From: Acidobacteriaceae bacterium
Lineage (GTDB): Bacteria > Acidobacteriota > Terriglobia > Terriglobales > Acidobacteriaceae
NCBI GenBank assembly: GCA_030838305.1
Contig: JAUTWY010000597.1
Coordinates: 1-20,651, forward strand
Direction of reading: 5' to 3'
DNA: 20,651 nt
Shown here: piece after piece, positions 7,873-15,950 of the stretch
How the letters are laid out: each line of letters opens with the position of its first letter
Numbering within the stretch: position 1 is the stretch's first letter
The notes under the pieces: generated by a model
Told to the model about the DNA's origin: nothing
Databases searched by the model: none
Seen by the model: the letters and a program-made list of their open reading frames with translations, nothing else
Program-made: the position numbers and the translations under genes

Positions 7873-8058
7873 GAATTCCGTCAGGGGCTAAAGCCCCGTT
7901 CTTCGCTCGGCTCTTTCGGAACGGCGAAAGCCGTGCCCTCATACGAATCTCGTCATTCCCCCCGACATCTGACTCCGCAATGGTTCGTATCAGCGTACGC
8001 CTTCAGGCATACCGCAACCGCCACGGTTACGATTCGCGCCCTCAGGCGCTGCGCCTTG
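7873..8058. repeat. Hairpin-rich intercistronic repeat cluster between actB and actC
   Basis: This 186-base gap is unlike the overlapping junctions elsewhere in the operon. It contains several small perfect inverted repeats: GGGGCT/AGCCCC (7884-7889 and 7892-7897), ACGGC/GCCGT around a GAAA loop (7921-7934), and AGGCGC/GCGCCT (8044-8049 and 8051-8056). No open frame with credible coding features fills it. It may be a dispersed repeat, an mRNA-processing or stability element, or both. Boundaries are simply those of the flanking genes. Confidence 0.6.
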
Positions 8059-11000
8059 TCACGACTTCAGCTCCGGATTCGGATTGCTGACTTCCGCAAG
8101 GTACGTGGTGCGCGGGCGAGTGTTCAATTCGCCCAGCAAACTGTAATTGCGGGATTGCGCTTTCAATTTTGAAACTTTGCTGTTCGGATCATTCATATTT
8201 CCGAAAATAATTGCGCCCGCGGGGCAGGACTGCTGGCACGCGGTTTTCAACTCGTCCTCGTGATTGCTGTCGTTAATCTTGCGGTCCTCGCGCTCGGCGT
8301 CGATGCGGCGCTCGTTGATGCGTTGCACGCAGTAGGTGCATTTTTCCATCACGCCGCGGCTGCGCACGCTGACGTCAGGATTGCGCATCATCTTGTATTG
8401 CGGCGTCTCCCAATCCTGGAAGAGCAGGAAGTTGAAGCGCCGCACCTTATAAGGACAATTGTTCGAGCAATAGCGCGTCCCCACGCAGCGGTTGTAGACC
8501 ATATCATTCAAGCCTTCGCTGGAGTGGTTGGTCGCGCCTACCGGGCACACCACTTCGCAGGGGGCGTTCTCGCATTGCATGCACGGTACGGGCTGGAAAA
8601 ACGCTTTGGGATTGTCGCGGTCGCCCTGGTAGTAGGCGTCAACGCGAATCCAGTGCATGTGGCGGCCGATGACGGCCTGCTCTTTGCCGACCACCGCGAT
8701 GTTGTTCTCCGACTGGCAGGCCAGCATGCAGTTGTTGCAGCCCACGCAGGAGTTCAGATCGATCGCCATGCCCCACGCGTAGTCTTCTTCTTTGTAGGGA
8801 TAAGGCTGGTAGAGCGTGAGCCCGGGCGCGGGCTCTTCTTCCCGCGCGAAGTTTGGCTTTTTTCGGTATTCCTCAAGCGTAGTCTCGCGGACCAGGGGAC
8901 GATGGCCGCCATCGGGCGTGTCCATGCTCTGGTAGCCCTGCGTGGATGCCAGCTTGTAAGTGTCGCCGGTCTTGCGGATTTGGAGGCCGGTGGCGATCCA
9001 TGGTGCGGCGCTGGTGCGCAGCGCATAGGCGTCAAAGCCTTGGGCAGTGCCAACGCGGCCGGCGCGGCGGCGGCCGTAGCCTAACGTCACGGTGACAGAG
9101 TTGTCGGGATGGCCGGCTTGAATCCAGACTGGGCCGGTAACTTTCTTGCCATTTAATTCCAACTCAACCACGTCTTCCACTTTGATTTGCAGCCGCTCCG
9201 CCATCTTGGGGCCCATGAGTACAGCGTTGTCCCAGGTGAGCTTGGTCATCGGCTTGGGGAGTTCTTGCAGCCAGCCGTTGTTGGAGAATTGGCCGTCGTA
9301 GATCGTGGGGTCGCGGCGGATGTTGAGCTCGATGGGGTTGCCAGTTGTATCGGTCGAGGCCGGCGTGAAATTTGCCGCCTTCGCCGTGACGGATTTCGGC
9401 TCAAAGGCCGTGCCTTCAATCCAGCCATCGTGCAGGGACTTGCGCCAGAATTGCTCGAAGTCAGCGTCAGCATGCTGCTTCTGCCAGTACGAGCGCGTCA
9501 GGTCGTAACCGCTGGCATCGGCTTGTCCGGACAGGAGCGCGACGAATTCCAGAGCGCTCTTGCCGTTGTAGAGCGGAGCAATCAGCGGCTGAATTATGCT
9601 TACCGTTCCGTCGTAGGCGCGAGCGTCGCCCCAGGCTTCGAGTTCGTGGGCTTGATTGACGTGCCACTGGCAAAGTTCCGCGGTTTCGTTTTGATAAAGA
9701 CCGAGGTGGACTCGCAGGGGAATCCTGCCGTTCTTCAGGACGTTGGCGAAGTCGAGATCGGCGGGAGCATCATAGGCCGGATTGCCGCCGAGAATCACAA
9801 GCGCGTCAACCTTGCCGGCATTGATATCAGAGACTAGATCCTTGATCGACTCCGCCTGATTCACCGGGTTCGCATCCACCGGGTCGGTATAGAACACCGT
9901 TTTGCCGACATTGCCCAGTTTCGCATTCAACGCATGCCCTAGTGCATGGACCGCTGGCGGCTGTTGATCGCCCACCACAACCAAGCACGATCCTCGATGC
10001 TCTTGCAGATCCACGACCAGAGCTTGAAGGAACTTGCCTGCTTCTGCTTCCCCGCCCCTGGGGATAAAATCGGCGGCTCTTGCTTCAACCAGCCCAGCTA
10101 AAGAGGCCGCAAGTCCTCCAATCCAAGTGGCGCCCGACGGCAGCCGATGATCCGCCTTCGCTCCCGTCGTAGTCGGCGTGCTTTCGATCACGTACAGCCG
10201 GTTCATTTCGTTGTGCGACGACCGGTCCTCTAACCTGTCGGAATCAAACAGCGGCTGGCTGCGGCGCTTCGCGAAGTCGCGGATGTAGCGGACATTTCCC
10301 GGGAAACCCGCATACAGAAAATCGGCGTCGAGCGAGACGATTACGTCGGCCTTTTCAAAATCGTAACGGGTCTCGACCGGCTGGCCGAAGGCCAGCTTCG
10401 CGCCTTCGAGCACGGTGTCGCGATGGAGGGGCTCGTACACATGCCACTTGGCCTGCGGATAAATCTTCAGGAAGTTACGCAGTCGGTCGGCGAGCGTGGG
10501 CGAAGAAATTGTGGGCGTGAGAATGCGGATTCCCGCTCCCTGCAGCGCCTTCTGCGCGCTGAGCGGCCCGCGAATCGCAGTCAGGAACGATTGCCAGGAG
10601 CGCTGGTCGCCCATCGACATCACGCTCTGCGAGCGGTCGGGATCGTACATGCCGAGAATCGACGCTTGCGCAAAAATGTCGGTGCCGCCGAGCGACGCGG
10701 GATGCTGATCGTTGCCCTCGATTTTTGTTGGCCGCCCCAGGTGGCTCTCGACCAGGATTGGGCTGGCATATCCCCCGAGCGTCATGGCCGTGGCGTAGAA
10801 CTGCGGGCGGCCGGGAATCACGTCCTCAGGCTGACGAACGTAGGGAACGATGGGTTCGAGCGGCAGGCGCACGCATCCCGTCATTCCTGCGAGCGCCATG
10901 GATGCGCCCATGACTTTGAGGAAGCCGCGCCGCGAGACGGAATCGACCCACTCGGACGCACCTTTCGGGAATTCGCGGTGCAGCGCCTCCTGGAAAGCGG

Positions 11001-11166
11001 GACTGCCAGCCAGTTCTTCGAGGCTGCGCCAGTATTCCGGGCCGGCCTTCTCGTTCGCCTCGTTGATCTGCGTGCGGAGGGAGTCGAGGTCGAGTCTGCC
11101 TTTTTTGGTGGGGCAAACATCTTCTCGCTTTGTTTCGAGCGACCCGGGCTTGTGCTGATCGTCCAT
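8059..11166 (-). CDS. actB: Alternative complex III subunit ActB, fused molybdopterin-fold and iron-sulfur protein
   Basis: ActB is the large periplasmic subunit of alternative complex III, carrying electrons between the quinol site and the cytochrome subunits. With the start at 11166 it has 1035 residues. A twin-arginine motif SRRGFLK (R79-R80) is followed by a hydrophobic stretch ending at C98, which fits Tat export. Residues from about 100 to 780 have the molybdopterin oxidoreductase fold, which in ActB characteristically lacks the cofactor. The C-terminal iron-sulfur domain has four cysteine groups: C807/810/813/817, C862/865/870/874, C894/900/904 and C943/946/977/981. The CVGTRYCSNNCPYKVRRFN group, one Cys short, is typical of a 3Fe-4S site. 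The frame extends 15 codons further to an ATG at 11211, but that part is encoded by an inverted repeat, so I prefer 11166. Neither start has a strong ribosome site. Confidence 0.95.
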   Translation of the reverse strand: MDDQHKPGSLETKREDVCPTKKGRLDLDSLRTQINEANEKAGPEYWRSLEELAGSPAFQEALHREFPKGASEWVDSVSRRGFLKVMGASMALAGMTGCVRLPLEPIVPYVRQPEDVIPGRPQFYATAMTLGGYASPILVESHLGRPTKIEGNDQHPASLGGTDIFAQASILGMYDPDRSQSVMSMGDQRSWQSFLTAIRGPLSAQKALQGAGIRILTPTISSPTLADRLRNFLKIYPQAKWHVYEPLHRDTVLEGAKLAFGQPVETRYDFEKADVIVSLDADFLYAGFPGNVRYIRDFAKRRSQPLFDSDRLEDRSSHNEMNRLYVIESTPTTTGAKADHRLPSGATWIGGLAASLAGLVEARAADFIPRGGEAEAGKFLQALVVDLQEHRGSCLVVVGDQQPPAVHALGHALNAKLGNVGKTVFYTDPVDANPVNQAESIKDLVSDINAGKVDALVILGGNPAYDAPADLDFANVLKNGRIPLRVHLGLYQNETAELCQWHVNQAHELEAWGDARAYDGTVSIIQPLIAPLYNGKSALEFVALLSGQADASGYDLTRSYWQKQHADADFEQFWRKSLHDGWIEGTAFEPKSVTAKAANFTPASTDTTGNPIELNIRRDPTIYDGQFSNNGWLQELPKPMTKLTWDNAVLMGPKMAERLQIKVEDVVELELNGKKVTGPVWIQAGHPDNSVTVTLGYGRRRAGRVGTAQGFDAYALRTSAAPWIATGLQIRKTGDTYKLASTQGYQSMDTPDGGHRPLVRETTLEEYRKKPNFAREEEPAPGLTLYQPYPYKEEDYAWGMAIDLNSCVGCNNCMLACQSENNIAVVGKEQAVIGRHMHWIRVDAYYQGDRDNPKAFFQPVPCMQCENAPCEVVCPVGATNHSSEGLNDMVYNRCVGTRYCSNNCPYKVRRFNFLLFQDWETPQYKMMRNPDVSVRSRGVMEKCTYCVQRINERRIDAEREDRKINDSNHEDELKTACQQSCPAGAIIFGNMNDPNSKVSKLKAQSRNYSLLGELNTRPRTTYLAEVSNPNPELKS

Positions 11167-11186
11167 GTTTCGACGCGGTTTCTTTC

Positions 11187-11267
11187 GCCCCTTAGGGGCT
11201 GGTTCAAACATTTCGAATTCTACCCACGGCTTGCGCCGTGGGCTGCATTCTTTCGCCGCTTCGCGGC
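11187..11267. repeat. Inverted-repeat cluster between actA and actB
   Basis: Three small palindromes sit side by side: GCCCCT/AGGGGC around one base (11187-11199), CCCACGGC/GCCGTGGG around TTGC (11223-11242), and GCCGC/GCGGC around TTC (11255-11267). The second is an eight-base perfect stem. The composite occupies nearly all of the 127-base gap between the actA stop and the actB start at 11166. It resembles a dispersed intergenic repeat rather than a terminator, as no T-run follows in either direction. Confidence 0.65.
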
Positions 11268-11293
11268 TGTTTTGATCACGACAGCTACTAATT

Positions 11294-11992
11294 TCATCGA
11301 TGGCACGTGTTGCAACTTGTGATGTCCTTCACGCTTCGCACGTTGTACTTTTTTACCAGAGCCGAACCCAGATCTAGTTGCTCGGTGAAGCTCTCACCAT
11401 CCACCACTACGGGGCTTGCGCCTGTAGGTTGCTGGTAGCGCATGTTGAATACCTGATCGCGTGGACGCAGATTCTTTTCCGGCGCGCGGTGGCAGTCCAA
11501 GCACCACTCCATCTGCAGCGTGGCTTCCTGATACATGAGCGGCATCTGGTCTACGGGGCCGTGGCAGGTGTTGCAGCCCACGCCCTTATTGATATGAATG
11601 CTGTGATTGAAAAACACGAAGTCGGGAAGCTGGTTCACCCGCGTCCATTGCAGCGACTCGCCGGAGCGGTAGCTGGCGCGGACTGGCTCCAGCAACTGAG
11701 CGTTGGTCCAGATCTGCGAGTGGCAGTTCATGCAGGTCTTGGTGGGCGGTATGCCGGCGAAGCTTGAGGTTTCGACCGAGGTATGGCAGTAGCGGCAGTC
11801 GATGCCGAGTCCGGAGACGTGATGCTGATGGCTGAAGGGCACAGGCTGCGGCCGGCGGACTCCAGCATAGGTAACGTAAGGGGAGCGCTGAATCTCCATC
11901 GCGACCCAGCCGAGCGCGGCAATTACGAACACCGCGCCAAAAATCGTAGCCCGGGAGAGAGTATTCGTGCTGCGATGAAAAATCTGCGGCAT
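11294..11992 (-). CDS. actA: Alternative complex III subunit ActA, pentaheme cytochrome c
   Basis: ActA is the membrane-anchored pentaheme cytochrome c of alternative complex III, a periplasmic electron wire toward ActE and the oxidase. The 232-residue protein has one N-terminal hydrophobic helix (about 15-33) and exactly five CxxCH heme motifs, at residues 66-70 (CRYCH), 87-91 (CMNCH), 140-144 (CNTCH), 164-168 (CLDCH) and 227-231 (CNTCH). Additional histidines such as those in FSHQHHVSG and FFNHSIHINKG could supply the second axial ligands, as expected for bis-His hemes. It is the first gene of the operon. The ATG at 11992 has only a weak ribosome site, and a sigma70-like promoter lies about 130 bases upstream. 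Confidence 0.96.
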   Translation of the reverse strand: MPQIFHRSTNTLSRATIFGAVFVIAALGWVAMEIQRSPYVTYAGVRRPQPVPFSHQHHVSGLGIDCRYCHTSVETSSFAGIPPTKTCMNCHSQIWTNAQLLEPVRASYRSGESLQWTRVNQLPDFVFFNHSIHINKGVGCNTCHGPVDQMPLMYQEATLQMEWCLDCHRAPEKNLRPRDQVFNMRYQQPTGASPVVVDGESFTEQLDLGSALVKKYNVRSVKDITSCNTCHR

Positions 11993-12010
11993 GCTCGCGT
12001 ACTAAATTTC

Positions 12011-12033
12011 GAAAATACGTACCAGAAAATACG
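12011..12033. repeat. Short direct repeat in the actA leader
   Basis: The nonamer GAAAATACG occurs twice, at 12011-12019 and 12025-12033, with a 14-base period. It lies between the predicted promoter and the actA start. It could be a regulator site acting downstream of transcription start, but two short copies may also be chance. Confidence 0.45.
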
Positions 12034-12128
12034 AACGAGACTCGACAGGTCCCGATTTGGAAACCTAATGGTTACGGCACAAAAGAAGAGAGCCACAGAA
12101 GCTTTTGCGCCAGCTATGAGAACAGGAG

Positions 12129-12157
12129 ATTATAAATATTTCGCACGGAGTTGTCGC
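12129..12157 (-). promoter_or_regulatory. Candidate sigma70 promoter for the act-cta operon
   Basis: On the minus strand a perfect -10 hexamer TATAAT (12129-12134) is preceded, after 17 bases, by GCGACA (12152-12157), which matches four of six -35 positions. Transcription would begin near 12122, giving a leader of about 130 bases before actA. The surrounding 12000-12250 stretch is AT-richer than the genes on either side, as expected for a promoter region. No other credible promoter was seen inside the operon. Confidence 0.5.
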
Positions 12158-12252
12158 GCATTTTTGCCTCGCACGCTGGAAAAGTTTCTGAAATCGAATT
12201 CTGCTCAAACTAGAGTTGGTTCTGTATGCGACCGCACGGAGTCGCTACGTCT

Positions 12253-13698
12253 TCAGCGCAAATTCATTACCAGCAGTTTCGGCTCGGTCATTTCCTCGAT
12301 GGCGTAGCGCAGGCCTTCGCGGCCGAGGCCGGAATCTTTTACGCCGCCGTAGGGCATCTGGTCGATGCGGAACGAAGGAATATCGCCGGCCACCAGAGCG
12401 CCTACCTCTAATTCGTCATAAGCCTGGAAGAGCAGTTTGACGTCGCGAGTGAACAACCCCGCCTGCAGGCCATAGTTGGAGTTATTGATGCGGCGCAGTG
12501 CTTCGTCAAAGTTATGGTAAGGCTCGACGCTCACCACCGGGCCGAAAATTTCCTGACAGTTCACTTTCATTTCGGGCTTCGTGCCGGTCAGCACCGTGGG
12601 CTCGACAATCGAGCCTTTTCGGCCTCCACCACACAAAAGGCGTGCGCCAGAACGAACCGCTTCTTCAACCCAGTTAGTGACCCGCATGGCGTCGCTCTCT
12701 CGGATCAGCGGACCCAGATCGGTCGATTCATCCATCGGATCGCCGGTTTTCAGCTTTTTGACTCCCTCAACAAAAAGATCAGTGAATTTGCCATAGACCG
12801 AATGCTCGACCAGAATGCGCTGCACGGAAATGCAGGTCTGTCCGGAATAGCCGAAGCCGCCGGCGGTGCAGCGCTCGGCCGCGTAGGAAAGGTCGGCGTC
12901 GCTGTGCACGATGGCGCCAGCGTTACCCCCCAGTTCGAGCGCGACTTTCTTTTTTCCTGCGCGGCGTTTGATGTCCCAGCCCACGGGCACGCTGCCGGTG
13001 AAGCTGATCAGCTTGATGCGCTCGTCGGTGACCAGCAGGCTGGCGTCATCGTTGGAAAGTGGCAGCACGTTGAGGCCGCCATCGGGCCATCCGGCCTGCT
13101 GCACGCATTCCGCCAGCAACAGTGAGCACAGTGGAGTTTGCGGCGCGGGCTTCAGCACCATGGAGCATCCCGCCGCGATGGCCGGAGCGACTTTGTGCGC
13201 GACCAGGTTCAGTGGGAAATTGAAAGGAGTAATCCCGGCGATGGGGCCGAGTGGAAAGCGTTTCACGATTCCCCAGCGTCCGGCGGTGAACTCCTGCCAG
13301 TCGAGGGGAAGATATTCGCCGTAAATGCGCGTGGTCTCTTCGGCAGCGACGTTGAAGATGAAAACCGCGCGGTCCACTTCAATGCGGGCCAGCTTGATGG
13401 GTTTGCCAGCTTCTTGTGCGAGGGTGCGGGAAAATTCGTCGCGACGCTCGGCAATCTGCTGCGCTACGCGCCGCAGCACGCGCTGGCGCTCGAAAGCGGG
13501 CAGGCGCCGGGTGGTGCCGAATGCTTTTACCGAGGCCGCGATCGCGGCTTCAGCGTGCTCGTGGCGTGCCTGCACGACGCGCCCCACCACGCTACCATCG
13601 ATGGGAGAGCGGATGTCGACGATGTCGCCATCTTCGAGCCAACGGCCATCGACAAAGAAACCGTGAATTGCCACTGGGGCGATCGTCAATTCCGCCAT
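12253..13698 (-). CDS. NAD(P)-dependent aldehyde dehydrogenase family protein
   Basis: This enzyme oxidises an aldehyde to a carboxylic acid with NAD(P)+. The 481-residue protein spans the ALDH superfamily fold, with N160 (ITPFN), cofactor-binding K183 (LKPAP), the general base E255 in LELGG, and nucleophile C289 in GYSGQTC. The SFTGSVPVG loop and C-terminal EIFGPVV and MPYGGVKDSG motifs are also intact. Similarity in feel is to lactaldehyde, succinate-semialdehyde and non-phosphorylating glyceraldehyde-3-phosphate dehydrogenases; the substrate cannot be told from sequence alone. The frame extends to 13776, but GGAGG lies about 10 bases before the ATG at 13698 and the extra residues are not ALDH-like, so I use 13698. 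It reads toward actA but is separated from it by 260 bases with a promoter, so it is probably an independent unit. Confidence 0.93.
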   Translation of the reverse strand: MAELTIAPVAIHGFFVDGRWLEDGDIVDIRSPIDGSVVGRVVQARHEHAEAAIAASVKAFGTTRRLPAFERQRVLRRVAQQIAERRDEFSRTLAQEAGKPIKLARIEVDRAVFIFNVAAEETTRIYGEYLPLDWQEFTAGRWGIVKRFPLGPIAGITPFNFPLNLVAHKVAPAIAAGCSMVLKPAPQTPLCSLLLAECVQQAGWPDGGLNVLPLSNDDASLLVTDERIKLISFTGSVPVGWDIKRRAGKKKVALELGGNAGAIVHSDADLSYAAERCTAGGFGYSGQTCISVQRILVEHSVYGKFTDLFVEGVKKLKTGDPMDESTDLGPLIRESDAMRVTNWVEEAVRSGARLLCGGGRKGSIVEPTVLTGTKPEMKVNCQEIFGPVVSVEPYHNFDEALRRINNSNYGLQAGLFTRDVKLLFQAYDELEVGALVAGDIPSFRIDQMPYGGVKDSGLGREGLRYAIEEMTEPKLLVMNLR

Positions 13699-13732
13699 TT
13701 TTTTGGAGCCTCCGGTGCGGGCAGACTTTTTG

Positions 13733-13738
13733 ATTATA
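13733..13738 (-). promoter_or_regulatory. Candidate -10 element for the aldehyde dehydrogenase gene
   Basis: A perfect TATAAT on the minus strand would start transcription near 13726, about 28 bases before the ATG at 13698 and just upstream of its GGAGG. No good -35 hexamer sits 16-18 bases further upstream, so activation or another sigma factor is possible, or the match is chance. Confidence 0.4.
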
Positions 13739-13789
13739 GGCCCGGGCTGGTGGTTGCTTTTTTCTGGAGAGTCCAAATCAGTAGATTTA

Positions 13790-13858
13790 GATCACGAAAG
13801 ATCACGAAGGACACGAGGGTTCACGAAGTAAGTTCGTTGATTCCCTTCGTATCCTTCG
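13790..13858. repeat. Phased CACGA repeats and long imperfect hairpin in a divergent promoter region
   Basis: CACGA starts at 13793, 13803, 13812 and 13822, spacings of 10, 9 and 10 bases, close to one DNA turn. Overlapping this, 13805-13819 pairs with 13844-13858 over 15 bases with one mismatch and one G-T pair, and an inner stem ACGAA/TTCGT (13823-13827 with 13833-13837) lies in the loop. The element fills much of the gap between the divergent aldehyde dehydrogenase and amidase genes. It may be a dispersed intergenic repeat or an operator. Confidence 0.65.
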
Positions 13859-13893
13859 GGGTTAATAGTTGTCTACTAGAATGAAGACCGCCA

Positions 13894-15249
13894 ATGCCTA
13901 TCGAAACAATCGTCGAGCTTGCCGCGCGCCTGAAGCGGAAAGAAGTCTCTCCGCTCGAGTTGACGCGGGCTTGCCTGGATCGTATCGAGAAACTTAGTCC
14001 AACACTGAATGCATTCATCACGATATCGGCCGATTCTGCGCTGGCGGAGGCAGGAGTGGCGGAAACGGAAATCGCGCGCGGGGAGTGGCGTGGGCCGTTG
14101 CACGGGATCCCTATTGCGTTAAAAGACATCATCGATACCGCGGGAACCCGCACCACCGCTGGCAGTGCTCTTTTCGAGCATCGCGTGCCGACTGAAGATG
14201 CGGAGGTGGTGCGGCGACTGCGCCAGGCGGGCGCGGTGATTCTGGGCAAGAACAATCTCCACGAGTTCGCGTATGGCGGGAGTTCGCTGGTCAGTTTCTT
14301 CGGTGACGTTCGCAATCCGAGGGACGAAGGGCATATCGCGGGAGGCTCGTCGGGAGGATCGGCAGCAGCCGTGGCCGCTGGACTTTGTTATGCCGCGATT
14401 GGGACCGACACGGCGGGCTCCATTCGCGAACCGGCGGCGCTGTGCGGGTGCGTCGGGATCAAGCCAACGTATGGCCGCGTGTCAGCGCGAGGCGTGATTC
14501 CCCTTTCCTGGTCGCTCGACCACGTTGGGCCGCTGGCCGCGACCGTCAGTGATGCGGCCATCGTACTGCAGGCCATCGCGGGATACGATCCGCTCGATCC
14601 AGGCAGCGCCGACGTTCCTGTGACCGACTACGCTTCTGCTCTCCTCGACGGGGTGAAGAATCTTCGCGTGGGCGTTCCGCGAAAGCATTTCTATGATGAT
14701 CTTAATGAGGAAGTGCGCGTGGTTGTAGAGCAGGCTCTGGTTGTTATCGGGAAACTGGTGGCCGATGTTCGGGAAGTGCATATCGAGGCACCGGCGGACC
14801 GAACCGTGCAGGCCGCCGAGTCATTTGCCTATCATGCCGAGAATGTTGCCCGGAAGCCTGAGCTCTATCAACCGGAAACGCTAAGGCGCATTCGCTCTGG
14901 AGAGAACATTTCAACGGCGCAATACATTCATCGCCGCCGCGAGTTGGATCTGGAACGTCGTAAGGCTCAAGATTTCTTCGCCGACGTGGATTTGCTGGTC
15001 ACCCCGACGATGCCCATGCCGGCACCGGCCATTGCCGATTTGAAAAAGGATTCTGCCGCGCTAAGGCCGGCGGAACTTGCGTTGCTGCGCAATACGCGGC
15101 CCTTCAATGTGTGGGGACTGCCGGCAATTTCAGTGCCCTGCGGCTTTACGAAAAGCGGCCTGCCGATAGGTTTGCAGATCGCGGGCGCGCACTGGCGGGA
15201 AGACCTCGTGTTCAGGCTTGCTCAGGCTTATGAGTTGGCGAAGTTGTAA
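13894..15249 (+). CDS. Amidase signature family protein (GatA-like)
   Basis: The 451-residue protein belongs to the amidase signature family, which hydrolyses amides with a Ser-cisSer-Lys triad and includes GatA, the glutaminase subunit of the tRNA-dependent amidotransferase. The triad is present: K77 in ALKDIIDT, S152 in GGSSGGSAAA, and S176 in GTDTAGSIREPAAL. The signature has TAGSIR where many GatA proteins have TGGSIR, and length is slightly below typical GatA (about 480). No gatB or gatC is next to it, and its C-terminus (GLPIGLQIAGAHWRED) is generic. A free-standing amidase is therefore as likely as GatA. The ATG at 13894 has no clear ribosome site; a TAGAAT at 13877-13882 would make the transcript nearly leaderless. 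It is divergent from the aldehyde dehydrogenase. Confidence 0.9.
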   Translation: MPIETIVELAARLKRKEVSPLELTRACLDRIEKLSPTLNAFITISADSALAEAGVAETEIARGEWRGPLHGIPIALKDIIDTAGTRTTAGSALFEHRVPTEDAEVVRRLRQAGAVILGKNNLHEFAYGGSSLVSFFGDVRNPRDEGHIAGGSSGGSAAAVAAGLCYAAIGTDTAGSIREPAALCGCVGIKPTYGRVSARGVIPLSWSLDHVGPLAATVSDAAIVLQAIAGYDPLDPGSADVPVTDYASALLDGVKNLRVGVPRKHFYDDLNEEVRVVVEQALVVIGKLVADVREVHIEAPADRTVQAAESFAYHAENVARKPELYQPETLRRIRSGENISTAQYIHRRRELDLERRKAQDFFADVDLLVTPTMPMPAPAIADLKKDSAALRPAELALLRNTRPFNVWGLPAISVPCGFTKSGLPIGLQIAGAHWREDLVFRLAQAYELAKL

Positions 15250-15257
15250 GGTGACGG

Positions 15258-15274
15258 GGCAGCGTTCGGCTGCC
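15258..15274 (+). terminator. Weak hairpin after the amidase gene
   Basis: GGCAGC (15258-15263) pairs with GCTGCC (15269-15274) around GTTCG, starting 9 bases after the amidase stop codon. The following sequence is only moderately T-rich (AATTTCTGAAGTTTTCCCTT), so termination would be weak at best. Confidence 0.35.
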
Positions 15275-15505
15275 GAATTTCTGAAGTTTTCCCTTTAGAA
15301 TCCTTGAAACGGTACCGTAGACTCAATCCTTGAGAGGCCTGCCGGCATCGTAGGGTTGCGCGATTGCTGACGGCGAACCTGCCCGGCCTTGCGCACGAAT
15401 TCTGGAGAAAGCCGGCGGATCCAAATGCCCGATCACCCCCCCCCGTCGAAGGGTCGGGCTTGAGTTTGCGCTGCCGCGTCGGGCCGGCTTTCATCCAATT
15501 CGACC

Positions 15506-15916
15506 ATGGGGTCTAACGAGACAAAACCAAGTCGCCACCGGCTAAAGTTTCGCCAACTCTCCGGGCTCTACGCCATTGTGCGACTAGCCCCGGATGCGGC
15601 AATCCCTGAGTGGGCCGCTCCGGGTAATTTCACTTCTATCGCCCGGACCGCCGACGAACTCTCGATTGTCTGCGCGGCGGGAAGTGTTCCGAACGACGTC
15701 GCTCCCGGCCTGCGATGGATCTGCCTGAAGCTCGAAGGCCCCTTTCCCTTTTCCCAAACCGGAGTGCTACTCTCCTTCATCCAGCCGCTGTCAAACAACG
15801 GCGTGCCCATCTTTGCCGTCGCGACCTACGACACCGACTACATTCTCATCCCACAAGAGCACGCCTGCCAAGCACTTGACTTGCTGCGCGAAGCAGGGCA
15901 CGAGTTGCTTCAGTGA
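15506..15916 (+). CDS. Small ACT-domain protein (ACT_7 / COG3603-like)
   Basis: The 136-residue product resembles the small stand-alone ACT-domain proteins (ACT_7 type), which are thought to bind amino acids or similar ligands. The diagnostic part is the second half: LRWICLKLEGPFPFSQTGVL, then LSFIQPLSNNGVPIFAVATY and DTDYILIPQEHACQALDLLREAGHEL. This gives the beta-alpha-beta-beta-alpha-beta pattern with a conserved DTDYILI strand. No membrane segment or signal peptide is present, so it is cytosolic. A 256-base gap with a run of nine C (15436-15444) separates it from the amidase, and no ribosome site is obvious before the ATG at 15506. The ligand and biological role are unknown. Confidence 0.85.
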   Translation: MGSNETKPSRHRLKFRQLSGLYAIVRLAPDAAIPEWAAPGNFTSIARTADELSIVCAAGSVPNDVAPGLRWICLKLEGPFPFSQTGVLLSFIQPLSNNGVPIFAVATYDTDYILIPQEHACQALDLLREAGHELLQ

Positions 15917-15950
15917 TTGACTGGAGTTCCGCAAAAGATGAATGATGAAT

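Noticed and set aside
7210..9084. Long plus-strand frames (7210-8172 and 8260-9084) opposite actC and actB
   Set aside because: They are shadows of actC and actB; the first also crosses the repeat-filled gap, and neither translation resembles a known family.
12225..12252. Small GCGAC/GTCGC hairpin after the aldehyde dehydrogenase as a terminator
   Set aside because: The stem is only five base pairs with an eight-base loop, and no T-run follows.
13877..13882. TAGAAT as a -10 element for the amidase
   Set aside because: Spacing would make the transcript almost leaderless and the matching -35 position (CTTCGG) is poor; kept only as a remark in the gene entry.
15228..15494. An 88-codon minus-strand frame in the gap after the amidase
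   Set aside because: No ribosome site, no recognised motif, and it reads through the nine-C run and the end of the amidase gene.
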